Of a stretch of DNA of 64,000 nt, positions 34,732 through 44,646 are shown in pieces (the stretch's first letter is position 1; the number at the start of each line of letters is the position of its first letter). A program made the position numbers and the translations under genes. The stretch comes from Sphaerosporella brunnea (Eukaryota > Ascomycota > Pezizomycetes > Pezizales > Pyronemataceae): contig VXIS01000004.1 of the NCBI GenBank assembly GCA_008704415.1, positions 124,001-188,000 of the forward strand, in the 5' to 3' direction. Below the pieces are notes generated by a model. The model searched no databases and had not been told where the DNA came from. It saw only the letters and a program-made list of their open reading frames with translations.

Positions 34732-34742
34732 GTAGCTCCGTT

Positions 34743-35680
34743 AGTGTTAAGGCTCTCACTATGGAGCCCGACGTAGAAACTCCTTCATCAATTGACAACG
34801 ACTCTAACAAACTTCCGGTCAACCGGACGGTTAGAAAGTCTTGTCGGCTTGCACAGCAAGGGAATTATGTTAGCACGACTTCCCGATGCAGTATAGAAAG
34901 CTAGCAGGTTGATTTGATCGTGCTGATCGTTAGGAGGATGGGCCTGCCCCTAAATCTGGAACCATGTGAGCACGAACTGACTTATGCCCTCGGACCCATA
35001 GCCAGGTGCTTGTTTGTCGTCGACAGCGATCATGCGTTTCGACGAGGGCTACAGATGGGGGGGTTAAAGTAAATAGGGCTGGCTGAAACTGAGGGAAACG
35101 ATCAATTTTCGCAGCTGTTTTTCCTAGGGAATTTTGCCCGTCGTTCTCTGTTTGTACAGACCGCATGCTCAGCTTTGAATCGCAAGAAAGACTGTTGCGG
35201 AACAGCATTGAACGTAATTACAAGCAGCTATATCCTTGGGGTGAGTCCCCATAAGGGGACTCACCCAAGCAGCCTCAGCGCTCCTGCTTTCCAAAATCCA
35301 TCGATAAGTCGTCAAGAATCCCCACCAACATGGTCTACAGTTGGGTTATATACCAAGTGGTACCTACCAAATCTGCAGGCAGATAATCGGGCATACGAGC
35401 TTCCCAAGCGCGAACAGGTACACTCTGGTTCATTGAAGGTGCCCTAGAAGACATCTCCTCTTGCTGCTTCCCTTCGCTGTTGCCTTCGCACTCGCCTCCT
35501 CCCTCCCTAAATAACCGTGCCCGTGCACGATCTGCTTGCTCTAAGGGATTGCCGAGATCCATGACAGCTGCTATCATGATGATTAGCGGAGTATCCTGCC
35601 TAGGGAGAACTTGACGGTATGATGCAAGCAGCCTTAAAACGTGACCAAGCAGGGGGTTTTGAAACACCTGTTATCCGGCT
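34743..35680. other. intergenic; one candidate minus ORF
   Basis: A minus ORF (35335-35667, FQNPLLGHVLRLLASYRQVL ... YLPADLVGTTWYITQL) is helical and basic, and begins beside the hAT insertion site. It could be the last exon of a gene whose upstream part was separated by the hAT element, but no matching exon is found on the far side. Otherwise nothing recognised. Confidence 0.3.
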
Positions 35681-36593
35681 TAGAGATGGCAGACTAGCGC
35701 GTGACAGTATCGTCACGTCAGGTATTGTCACGTAACGTGACTGTAACGGATCGAACGTGACGGTAACAAAAATTCTTAAGCAGCCAAAATGGCGCTGATG
35801 TGTGGCAGGTGGGGGGCGCACTACTGAACCAGCCTATGTTTTTGAACCCGTTGCCGCCAGGACTATCATTTTGGAGACGTTTGGGGGGTCTTCAATTCTG
35901 CACCGAGAGCTTTCTATCTATCTGGAAGGTCAAATTGCTAACAAAGTAAAAGAACCCCGACACCGCTGCCTCTCCTGCCCGACCCGCTGCCTCTCCTTCC
36001 CGGTCCGCGTCAAGCAAGCTCCTCCAACCCTTCCTCTTCCAAACCCTCCAAATGCTCTATAGCTGCGTCCGCTAGCAGCTCATCCTCAATTTCCAGAAGC
36101 TGCTCTTCGTTAAGCTGCTCTATCTTTCTCTGCCGGCGGTCGAGTACCCGTCTATTCATATAGATGTACATGAGCTTGTTGGTTTTTTCGGGCAAAAGAC
36201 GATGCCTCTTCTTGTCATGTATAATAATATGAATAGAAAAAGACCGTTCTGAGGGAACCGAATTGCATGGTGTTCTGAAACGACGAAGGGCGATTCGCGA
36301 GATGCGTGGAGCAAACTCAGCCATAGCAGTCCAGTAAGTACGAGGGTTTTCGACAATTGCTGGTCCCCATACTACCTGATCTGCAGCAAAAGGGCCCTCT
36401 TGTGCCCGGTACAGGAGGAACTGCTGAACTGCTCAGCCCTCTTGCTGCTGGTTGCGAGAGTGATTGTAATGGGAGCCAAAAAATTATTTCAGTGGCAAAG
36501 CAGTGGCTTAGCACAGCCACCGGTAACGTTACAATGCCAAGATTTCACCGTTACGTGACACGGATCATCCGTGACGGTAATTTGCCATCCCTA
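35681..36593 (-). mobile_element. hAT element, internally deleted, perfect 8-bp target duplication
   Basis: A 913-bp element with imperfect terminal inverted repeats: left TAGAGATGGCAGACTAGCG, right reverse complement TAGGGATGGCAAATTACCG. It is flanked by identical 8-mers ATCCGGCT (35673-35680 and 36594-36601). Subterminal CGTCACG/CGTGACG words recur at both ends, as expected for hAT transposase binding sites. Inside it keeps only the C-terminal part of a hAT transposase on the minus strand (next entry). The perfect duplication implies a recent insertion. Confidence 0.93.
36010..36425 (-). pseudogene. hAT transposase C-terminal dimerisation domain fragment
   Basis: Minus-strand frame reading EGPFAADQVVWGPAIVENP, YWTAMAEFAPRISRIALRRF, CNSVPSERSFSIH, KLMYIYMNRRVLDRR and an acidic end (EEQLLEIEDELL), stop at 36010. 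The NP..YW..., VPSERSFS and KL.YIY.N.R signatures are those of the hAT dimerisation domain of fungal transposases. The catalytic DDE part is missing, so the element is non-autonomous. The frame is open over the fragment, consistent with a recent internal deletion. Confidence 0.85.
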
Positions 36594-36689
36594 ATCCGGC
36601 TGTAAGCTAGCGAGTGATATTACATGCTGACTCGCGTCACAATGAACGGCCGGAGCTCTACCCCGAGTGCTGGTATGTAAGGCGCTATT

Positions 36690-37130
36690 GAGACGTTGCG
36701 GTGACTTTGTACACCTTGTCGGCAAATTGCTGGGTTCCATAAACATCTACAGCAGGGTAGGCTTCCAGAATACGCTCGACTTTTTCAAAGTAGCGTAGTA
36801 TTTGCTCAGGAGGCACAGCCTTCCAACCCTGAGGAACCGTTTCGCGAAGCGCACTCAGGGTATACCCACATTTCTTCCTTGGAAATCCCCCAGTAGTACT
36901 CAATGGGATTAGTTTCAGGGTGGAATTTGGGTAAGAAGATGCAAATGTGGCCACGCTTTAGGATCTCCTCTTCAAGCTGGGTCGTTTGTTGTTTGAGGAG
37001 CAATCACACCTCTGGCGCAGCGATCGCCTTGTTTCAAACCTGCTGGATCCAGATTACCATCTTCCTTACGAGATTGAACTCCTTTGGAATGTTTTCTCTG
37101 TTATTGCTATAGGTTCTTCATCGACCGTCG
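36690..37130 (-). pseudogene. DDE transposase fragment (Tc1/mariner-IS630-like), frameshifted
   Basis: On the minus strand, LEEEILKRGHICIFLPKFHP followed by ETNPIEYYWG is the conserved block around the last catalytic acidic residue of DDE_3-type transposases. Right after YYWG the downstream family-like text (KKCGYTLSALRETVPQGWKAV ... YGTQQFADKVYKVTATSQ, stop near 36688) continues in the neighbouring frame. The break is at a run of five G. Upstream coding is interrupted by stops. The terminal repeats were not identified. Confidence 0.7.
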
Positions 37131-37222
37131 CCCCAGGCAGCCTGCGCAGCTTCGGCTGCAGCTTGTGCCTCAGCGTGCCTTCTTCTCCTCCATAAGGGTT
37201 TGCGTGTGGGGTCTCGCCAATT

Positions 37223-37921
37223 TCAACATTCTGATGCTTTTTTCCAGTCCGGTTGATAGGCACGGAGATGTGCAGCAAAGGCAACTAGTTGACCGCTCCA
37301 GACTTCCGAACCGGATGACGGAGCATTTCTTGGACCAGTCAAACTCATTTCAACAGCCAAACAGGCATCTTTCACCTCAGGAAAAGGCTGCGAAAATTCC
37401 CGGCAAATTGTGTTCTCTTTATCAAAGCTGGTTGTTTTGCCGAAAACATCCACAAGAGAACAATTGATTTTCAAAGAACGGTTATTCTTTGAAAAGGGGG
37501 TTTTACCAGGTATAGGGTCAGTGCCTTCGGCTTTCGGAAATTTTCCTTTTTTTGCCAGCCCGTTTTGGTACCGCCGGAAGCCAACCTTTGTCATTGACTC
37601 CCAATGGCCAGAGGTATTATTACCCGAGTAATCAATCCAGTGATATCGTTTATAGTTGGGATCTGGAGCCCCAGGCCTTTCACCACCGGCTCCCCATCCA
37701 TATACAGCATCCCTGGTATCCATCACATTATGATATGGATCCCAGGGATTTTCAGCCAAAAAACCCGGAGGGATGGTGGCAGATGACAACGGGGTGCGAG
37801 TACTAGTTGCAGTGGGTGGGATAGGTCCAGAAGGGATAGATGGAGACGGGACAGATCCAGAATCGGCATCATCTTCCAAGAAAGAAGGAGAGCTCCGTTG
37901 AGAAAATGATCCTGATGACAT
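37223..37921 (-). CDS. hypothetical protein, probably transposon-associated
   Basis: A minus-strand ORF of 232 residues from MSSGSFSQRSSPSFLEDD (an in-frame upstream extension to 38311 exists but looks like leader sequence). The Pro/Ser-rich N-terminus is followed by NPWDPYHNVMDTRDAVYGWG, YKRYHWIDYSGNNTSGHWES and FPEVKDACLAVEMSLTGPRNA. It lies directly upstream of, and on the same strand as, the decayed DDE transposase, so it may be an accessory ORF of the same element or a host gene next to it. No domain recognised. Confidence 0.4.
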   Translation of the reverse strand: MSSGSFSQRSSPSFLEDDADSGSVPSPSIPSGPIPPTATSTRTPLSSATIPPGFLAENPWDPYHNVMDTRDAVYGWGAGGERPGAPDPNYKRYHWIDYSGNNTSGHWESMTKVGFRRYQNGLAKKGKFPKAEGTDPIPGKTPFSKNNRSLKINCSLVDVFGKTTSFDKENTICREFSQPFPEVKDACLAVEMSLTGPRNAPSSGSEVWSGQLVAFAAHLRAYQPDWKKASEC

Positions 37922-39842
37922 GTTGATTCTATAACATGTTAGCATGAGCGGAAAATTTGACAGCACTTCCCCCTGCTTTTCGCTCCGCCAGCAACAAGGA
38001 AATACCCGTAGACAGTGTTCAGTTGTTGAAGGGGCAAGGAAAGCATAGCAGGCACCAAAACTGCAGGACTCCCGGCAGGCAAGCCCGCGACAAGGAGACC
38101 GCAGTGTGTGTTGGAGCGCGCTCAATGGGATGTAGGTTGGTGAAAAGTACCTCGCGTAACGATGAAAGTCTGTTTGAAAGAACCTGTCAGCGCGCCTCGC
38201 GCAACGTAGGAATCGATCGCGCAACGTACCTAGGGATCGCGAAGTCGTGTGTAGCGAAAAGGGTGGACGGCGTTGATGGCTAAGGGCGAAGCGAAGGAGA
38301 CGGCAGCCCAACGATAGAGCTGGGTGGGAAACCCGTAGGTAAACAGCCTCCGACGGGGTTGACCGGATCCCGCCGGCATGCTGGCGGAACTCGATGGTTC
38401 CCTTCTCGCCACCCCCGTCGACACCCCAGAAGTTGACAGCAGAGTAGCGGGAAAAGGTCGAGCATGTCGAGAAATCTTCGGCGCCGACGATCTAACAGAT
38501 GCTTTTCTTCGAGCCCAGCAGGCTCCGATTTAGAAATTTGAGGTCTGAATGGTTCAGGGAAATGCAGCGAGCATGCAGTACATGTATTACTCAAGCTAGT
38601 TTTGTCAATAGCCAGCCGGCCGAGCAAGCGTGACACTGTGTTCGAGGTGCTTCACTAGAAATCACTCGCTTTTCTCAGTGCCGTTTGTGGGGCTGGCTGC
38701 TTGGTAGAGCCAGGTCTGTTGCTTTAAGGTTGGCTATCGACAGCACTGAAGAGAGCTAGATCGTCCAGTCGATACATATATGTATGAGGATCTTCGCTTC
38801 GCCTCAGACTTTCTCTGGAGTTGTTTGCGCGCCAATTGTGCGTTTCTTAGGCTGTCCCTTTCTGCTTTTTCCCTTGTTTTAGTTTTCAAGTTCAGGTTTT
38901 TCTCTAGAAACACTCATCTGTGACATTTCCATGTTCGTACAAAGCTGAAGTGACGGTGACCAACAGGTTAGCTTCCCTCTCCGCGGTCCTGGCCTCCGTG
39001 GTGTGACTGGACTCGTGGGCGAGGGTAATCACCCGTGTGTCGTCGCGTGGTAGGCGCAGCTGCTGATGGAATCAACCTGATGGTGGTGGTAGCTGCCAGG
39101 AAGCTTCGCCGAATTTTTCGTCGGCGCCCATCGCCGCGGCGACAGTAATGTATGTACAGCTGAGGAGACAGGCACGATCAGGTTCAGGCAAAAGAAGCTC
39201 TCTATCAACGTACATACAGAACCCTATGGTAGATAAGGCATAGCTGTAGATTTCGGGTGGATATAGAAGAACTTTAGCAGGGAAAGGATGTTTTGGAAAA
39301 TGGTCATATGACCACTATATGTCTCTTTCCTAGATTTTGAGGCTTATATGACGATTATATGATGCTTAGGCACAGAAAACGGTGACATAACCGTTTTTCT
39401 TGAAAAACAGCTTCTAGAAAATGAGAGTATGTTTGTAGTCACCTGATATAACAGAAGATGGTTTCGATCTAAGAACCTTGGTTGGCAAAAAACCTCGCTC
39501 CTCAAGTAATCCTTGTATAATGGTATATAATCCTTAGGTAAAATCGTCTGTTTGTTTGTTTGTTTGTTTAAATCATACATCGTACACAAGGACATTAGCC
39601 CAAGAGGTAAAATCGTCTCACACATTAACCAATCATGATGTGCACATATTCGAGTGACATCACGTGTTTCAATGGTGTTGGGTTTTTCAATCAGTCATAT
39701 ATCTGTCACGAGTAGGCTTACGGCTTCGGCATCTCCACATCTCCCAGTTACTTTTTCATGCTGATCTACCGGTGGTGTCGGCTCAGTTTTAGGTGTTGAG
39801 GAGGCGAGGCGACAGCCGGTGCACGACTCGACGACGATGATG

Positions 39843-39874
<32 letters not shown>

Positions 39875-40699
39875 GATGATTAGCGCCTGGCGGGGATGAT
39901 TTCCGCCGCGGCGAGGGTGGGTAGAGTCAGCCATACAACCTTTCCAACGTATCATATCATGGGTTAGCAGCAAAAATGGCTTTTGCTCACTAACCATCAC
40001 CCACCCTTATAGAGGCGACATATTTTGGCTAAAAGAGCAATGTTGACCGTTTTCAAGGTGTAATGGTGATTACAAAAGCATGGTCATAATGTTCACATGG
40101 CTATTTTTAAAAACGGCCGTCCCCTGCTAAAGTAGGTACCTTATCTTTAAGGTCAGTGTAGAACAAGAGAGGTTGCGATTGTTTGAAGATTGCGGGCTTC
40201 CACACCGCCGCGGCGACCCTGACTCGTCACTGCCAGCACCCTACCGAACGCCCGCACCTCCCACCATCTGTTTCGGGGTGAAATGTAGGGTCCCAGTTGC
40301 GTGGCCTGGAAGGTATGCTAGGAATAGAGAAGTACCCGTTTTTAGAAGTAAATCGAAGTTTATGTGGCCATGAAAGCCAAAAATGCGGGCGCGGTAGGGG
40401 ATAGAAGGAGACGGATCGGCTCACCTCGACTCAGATGTGTGTCGCCGCTTCGAGCGGTCTCCCTCTGCTTAAGTTTATCCAAAGCTTCGACCGCTCGCCC
40501 GCACTATATACAGTACACTTTGGGGGCCGCGCAACTGCGTTATTACCGAAATCATATGGTATTGCCAGCCAGTAATCTCATGCCACTCGGCTGTGGCGCA
40601 GTTGCCGGCCGAGAAGACAATCATCCAGTTTCAAGGCTACCATTCAATCAAAAACACTACCATACATGCAAATTATCCACCGTTCCGTACCCAATCCGC
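37922..40699. other. 2.8-kb stretch: leader, small LINE copy and (GAT)n microsatellite
   Basis: Apart from the 56-bp LINE copy at 39550 and a (GAT)n tract at about 39836-39880, no gene was recognised. Several CGCGCAACGTA and TCGCG words cluster at 38140-38240. The interval 40160-40699 is the 3' flank of the UstYa-like gene. ORFs here are short and lack motifs. Confidence 0.45.
39550..39605 (-). mobile_element. 56-bp LINE 3'-end insertion with 13-bp target duplication
   Basis: GGTAAAATCGTCT occurs at 39537-39549 and again at 39606-39618. The 56 bp between read on the minus strand as TCTTGGGCTAATGTCCTTGT, then about 20 bases and an (AAAC)n tail. A tail at one end plus a long target duplication indicates a severely 5'-truncated LINE. 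Its 3' end differs from the hairpin family (24946, 34364, 56250, 62192), so it is a second LINE lineage. Confidence 0.8.
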
Positions 40700-41816
40700 T
40701 CAAAACATGGTCGGCTCCTCATAAATCCCCGAAGTTTTTGTCACTTGAGTTCCTTGCTTCAACACCACCTCGTGCTCAAGAGCATACTGCAGAACTGGGG
40801 CAAAGTTCTTGCACGTGCGACTGTTTGTGAAGTTGGGCCATGGCTTTTTGACACCCTTCACCCAGTTATATGTCATAATATTAACATCGCCTGTGCACAT
40901 CAGATTTTGACGCAGCACATCTGCGCAATGGTCTGGCGAAGTTAGAATCTCGCTCTATTCTTCCCGGATGAACACGGAAACTCACCGAGATGCGCGTGGT
41001 AAACTTTGGGCTTTGACTTGAGAATCTTTTGGAGCTCCGGAAACTGCTCAATGTAGGTGTGCTTCCAAAGCATCTTTCTGCCACACAAATCAGAGGGAAT
41101 GCGGGAGACAGTCGATTGGATGCACTTACACACAATGCAATTGGTGGAAGACCTCAACTACTCTAAATTAGCACTTTGCGGTTTTCCGTTGGGTTCGGGA
41201 GCTCGCACTGTAACCCATGTATCCCCCGCCATCCGCTTCACTATACTTGACAGTGCTTGCTCGATGGGAAATATTCATCCTGTCCAAGTCCTCCTCGCCC
41301 AGTCTTAAAGGAGCTACTGCTTGGAATTAACAAATGCCTCCCTATGTATGATAAGAAGCTTAAGAAGCTGGGCTTACACCTACCATCAGTGATCCGATCC
41401 CAGGCCGCTAGAACTTCCGGGCTTGGTGGCCCATCCAATGATCGGTATTGCGAATGATGAATGAAGTTCCCTACAAATTGTATAGGAATGTACTCTTGTG
41501 GGATCTTGTCAAAAACTGGCGCTGTTGTAGGTTCAGCTTCTAGAATCCTGTAGTTGGAAAGGGTTTGATAGGTATACCCACAGTTTTGATCTACCCTTCT
41601 AGCGCACGTCTTATTGCTACGTGCAAAAGTGATCAAGAGGTATAATGCTAGCGACAGGTTGAGAAGAAGGAGTAAAACTTGGGAAAGGAGCCATTTTCTG
41701 TGTCCCCAGCTCGGTCGTTGTGTTTGGCTTGTTAGGAGCCCTTCATCGTCGGTTGAAAGTGTATCGCCTTCGCTCTGGTCTATCTGAGTGTATTCTGACG
41801 AGTATGGCTTTTCCAT
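40700..41816 (-). CDS. UstYa-like (DUF3328) oxidase-type membrane protein
   Basis: Five exons on the minus strand: 41380..41816, 41209..41279, 41130..41157, 40986..41077, 40700..40932 (introns 100, 51, 52 and 53 bp), 286 residues. A short cytosolic N-terminus and one membrane helix (about 42-65, LLLLLLNLSLALYLLI) precede the conserved YRSLDGPPSPEVLAAW (124-139). The second exon gives ADGGGYMGY, leading into both family metal-binding motifs: HQLHC (174-178) and HLDHC (208-212), the latter restored across intron 4. It continues ADVLRQNLMCTGDV. UstYa proteins catalyse oxidative cyclisation or related steps on ribosomal peptides and other natural products. Both HxxHC motifs are complete, so it should be active. 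The substrate is unknown; short secreted-peptide candidates lie within 2 kb. Confidence 0.9.
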
Positions 41817-42272
41817 TGGTCTCAGAAGCGCTTTGAGCGACCTAATCCAGCTGTTATAAACGCTAGATGATCGGAATATAGGGCGGGTTAGAAGCTCACA
41901 ATCACAAATAAACTGGATGAGGGAAGCGGATGTTGTTGAATCTGTCCTGCTTTTGTCCAAAACCCACCATCCGGTGGGGGCGGTGCTTTACGGGACTGTG
42001 ATTGGTGAGCAGATGTGTAGAGTAACTGGAATCAAGCTGACTGAATTGCCTCCGTTATCCGTTATAAATGGCGACCACGATCATAGTGATCGGCCTCAAA
42101 GCTAGACATGATTACGCAGTGCAGTAATTACCCATGGCTGCGGCTGACTACCCAGGCACACATGCGATATACATATCTAGATGTATCGAAACGCTAAAAG
42201 GCCTCAAGTTTTGTGGCTTAGGCAGGGCCGGCCTTGTACTCAATAGAGTCAATACTAATTGATAAGTAAGTT
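41817..42272. other. intergenic between UstYa-like gene and small secreted candidate
   Basis: Upstream region of the UstYa-like gene. An in-frame extension of its first exon to 41960 (MDKSRTDSTTSASLIQ...) exists but lacks conservation features; GTTATAAACGC at about 41853-41863 could be a TATA element. A further TTATAAATGG lies near 42061. Confidence 0.4.
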
Positions 42273-42647
42273 TTATTGAGTGGCCCCCAGTAACAGGGAG
42301 ACGGTATTCAATTGGATGCATGTCACGGCAGGTCTCAAGAGCCTGGAAGCGCCAGTTTCGCAGATCTTTTCTCTATTCGTACGATAAAGCCGAAAGCTTG
42401 TGGCGGGAGTCCCTGCAACATGATGATCACTCACTAGTTTGTATACCATCCCTATCATCGCACCGTACGTGGTCCAGCCACATGCTTCGGTAGTAAATAG
42501 ATCCCGACTCGAAGGACTATCTTTCTTCAGGTCAATGCGGAATAATGTCTGTCCGGACATTGCAGAAAACCTTGACGCATGGAACTGATAGGCCTGCATA
42601 GGTCTAAATAAACACCAAAGAAGAAGTAGTCTTTCAGGTGTCCCCAT
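42273..42647 (-). CDS. small secreted Cys-containing protein candidate
   Basis: A minus-strand ORF of 124 residues if started at MGTPERLLLLWCLF, which gives a plausible signal peptide (the open frame extends 16 codons upstream). The body (SAMSGQTLFRIDLKK, FTTEACGWTTYGAMIGMVYKL, EKICETGASRLLRPAVTCIQL) has a few cysteines and the mixed polar texture of fungal small secreted proteins. No family was recognised. It lies between the UstYa-like gene and a 55-residue secreted peptide. A further minus ORF upstream (42755-42949) might be an extra exon. Moderate to low certainty. Confidence 0.4.
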   Translation of the reverse strand: MGTPERLLLLWCLFRPMQAYQFHASRFSAMSGQTLFRIDLKKDSPSSRDLFTTEACGWTTYGAMIGMVYKLVSDHHVAGTPATSFRLYRTNREKICETGASRLLRPAVTCIQLNTVSLLLGATQ

Positions 42648-43003
42648 TCTTGTACCACGTGCACCGTAAGTATTTGAAGATAGGTACTGCCACATACCCC
42701 AGTGTCAATGAGTCAGGTCGGGCATCGCCTCAACCTGACTTGTTTTCTGCCCACTCATCGTGGCTCAGCCGGCTCTTCCATCTCTAAATTGACGATAGGG
42801 TGTACGAGGCCTAAAAGCTCGATATAGAACATTTGTAGTTGTTGATAGGGCCCTCCCGTACCAACACCCTGGAATTGCTTCAACTCTGAGATTGACATAA
42901 AAGGACAATGTTCGTCCTTGCTTTTGTTGGTCCGTAAAACCTTCCACACAACCCTCTAGCGGCATTCCTCCCATTCTACAAACACGGCCATCAACTCCTG
43001 ATC

Positions 43004-43171
43004 ATGCTCTTCTACAGGACATTAGCTCTCTGTTCGTTGGCTTTCGGCTTTGCACTCGCTGCTCCAGTTCCGCAAGATTTCGACCTGAGTAGCGTCAAGG
43101 CAGTTCACAGCTCTGAAGCTATTGGCAATGTTTTGACGGCGGCCGAGTATGTGGATAGCGCTGCCAGCTGA
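43004..43171 (+). CDS. very small secreted peptide precursor
   Basis: ATG 43004 opens a 55-residue frame: MLFYRTLALCSLAFGFALAA is a textbook signal peptide, with likely cleavage before PVPQDF. The mature part (about 35 residues: PVPQDFDLSSVKAVHSSEAI, then GNVLTAAEYVDSAAS) is acidic and Cys-free. A consensus GTATGT donor at 43147 with a CTAAC...AACAG acceptor ending at 43225 offers an alternative spliced form that stops two codons later (…LTAAD). Either way the product is about 50 residues. There are no Kex2 dibasic sites, unlike known UstA-type precursors. No family recognised. The neighbours are a UstYa-like gene and an acetyltransferase. Confidence 0.6.
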   Translation: MLFYRTLALCSLAFGFALAAPVPQDFDLSSVKAVHSSEAIGNVLTAAEYVDSAAS

Positions 43172-43885
43172 GGTATTCCCCCATAACAATTTTGTTTTCG
43201 AGCAATATTCTAACACTGTAAACAGCTAGGGCTTGGCAGTCAGTATATTCAGTGCGGATCTGGGATGTTTTAAATGGTCTATGCGGCGTTATTTGGGGCT
43301 TTTGGGAGATATATTTGTAATACGGCGTCCGTTAAATGAGCATGTATTTGGGTTAGTGTTTCACACGAATCGAAGCTGGTTGGATTTCTTAAATCACTGT
43401 AATGAATGTCCAATAAGGGGCAAACCTACGAATACGAAGACATGCCATTATGCAATTCTCGAGTCGTCCCGGGCACAGAAGTCCATTCGCACAGCCTCAC
43501 CCCGAGTGCCTCGGGATGTTCCTAAGCTCCGAAACGCCCAATAAAGATTTCGGACCATCTTGCATAGTTGTGCGGCTTATCGCACGAAGTAAACAAACGG
43601 TTCGCCCGAAAGAGTGGTACGCGGTTGCTGGCATGCAGGTCGGCCGGCCTCCGTAGCAATGCGGGGTGAAATGCCATTTATAACACGTGTACTGTACAGC
43701 TCCCTCGTATCCATCCAGTGTGAAGATGGTCATAGCGCAACCATCTTCCACCGCATCGTATAAATGTTTCAAAGCCCGCCTATCGCTTGCAAATTTAATT
43801 AACCCCTTGGAGCATCTACCCGTCACACCGTGCATAGCCAGCTGGCAGAACCTGATCTTTTCAGCCCTTCCTTTTTGTTTCCTTC
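43172..43885. other. intergenic, no recognised gene
   Basis: Holds the 3' flank of the peptide gene and the promoter side of the acetyltransferase. Short ORFs on both strands have no motifs. Confidence 0.5.
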
Positions 43886-44646
43886 ATGTCTCCAGACAAC
43901 AGCAATGTCACGATCCGGTACGCAGCTGAGAGCGACATCCCACGACTGGTCGACATAGCGGCTGCCGCATTCAATGACCATCCTTTTTACGTCTATATTT
44001 ATCCCGGTCGGAAAGAGCACCCAACCGCGTGGAGGGACTATTGGCATCGCGAGATTGTGACTCAGTACTTCAGCGCCACCGCAATTATGGTTGTGGCCGA
44101 AGAGAAGGCAACGGGAACAGTTTTATCTTTCGCAATCTGGCTGGTCTTTATTGAAGGCTACACCAATCCGGGCCTGCTTACCTTTGGGAACCCCGAATTA
44201 TTGAAAGGTACGGGAAGGCCTGTGGTATAAAATTGAACCTAAAGACTCAACTGTGTATTTTTTTCCTGTCAGGCTATCCGGGGTTGCCGAACGAGAATGA
44301 GAAAGACGATCCAGCTCAGGACTTGGCTGCAATCGCAGAATTGGAAGAGGCGGTTGGCTGCAATCGCCGGGAGCAATGGAATGAAGGAAACGGTCCAGGA
44401 AGTTCACCGATCCCCCACTGGTGGCTCCGGGTATTGGCCACCGATCCCCAGCATCAAGGAAGGGGCATGGGGACACGATTGATGGACTGGGGATGTGACA
44501 AGGCAAATTCTGATGGCGTTGTGACGGGTTTATATTGCAGCTCCGAAGGGCTGCCGTATTACTTGAAGAGCAAGTTCGTGAAAACGGGAGAGCTGCGTTT
44601 TGGTCCGCTGGTTGCTCCTGTCTGCGTGAGAACTGCAGTGAGCTAG
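43886..44646 (+). CDS. GNAT-family N-acetyltransferase
   Basis: Exons 43886..44207 and 44273..44646 with a 65-bp intron (GTACGG...TTTTCCTGTCAG), 231 residues. The N-terminal IRYAAESDIPRLVDIAAAAF matches the start of fungal GNAT proteins. The acetyl-CoA binding block is LRVLATDPQHQGRGMGTRL, with the Q/RxxGxG/A signature at about 169-174. The C-terminal CSSEGLPYYLKSKFVKTGEL is the usual beta-bulge region. Such enzymes acetylate small amines, peptides or xenobiotics; the substrate cannot be read from the sequence. The start is the first ATG with a fungal-type upstream region. Family assignment is secure. Confidence 0.93.
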
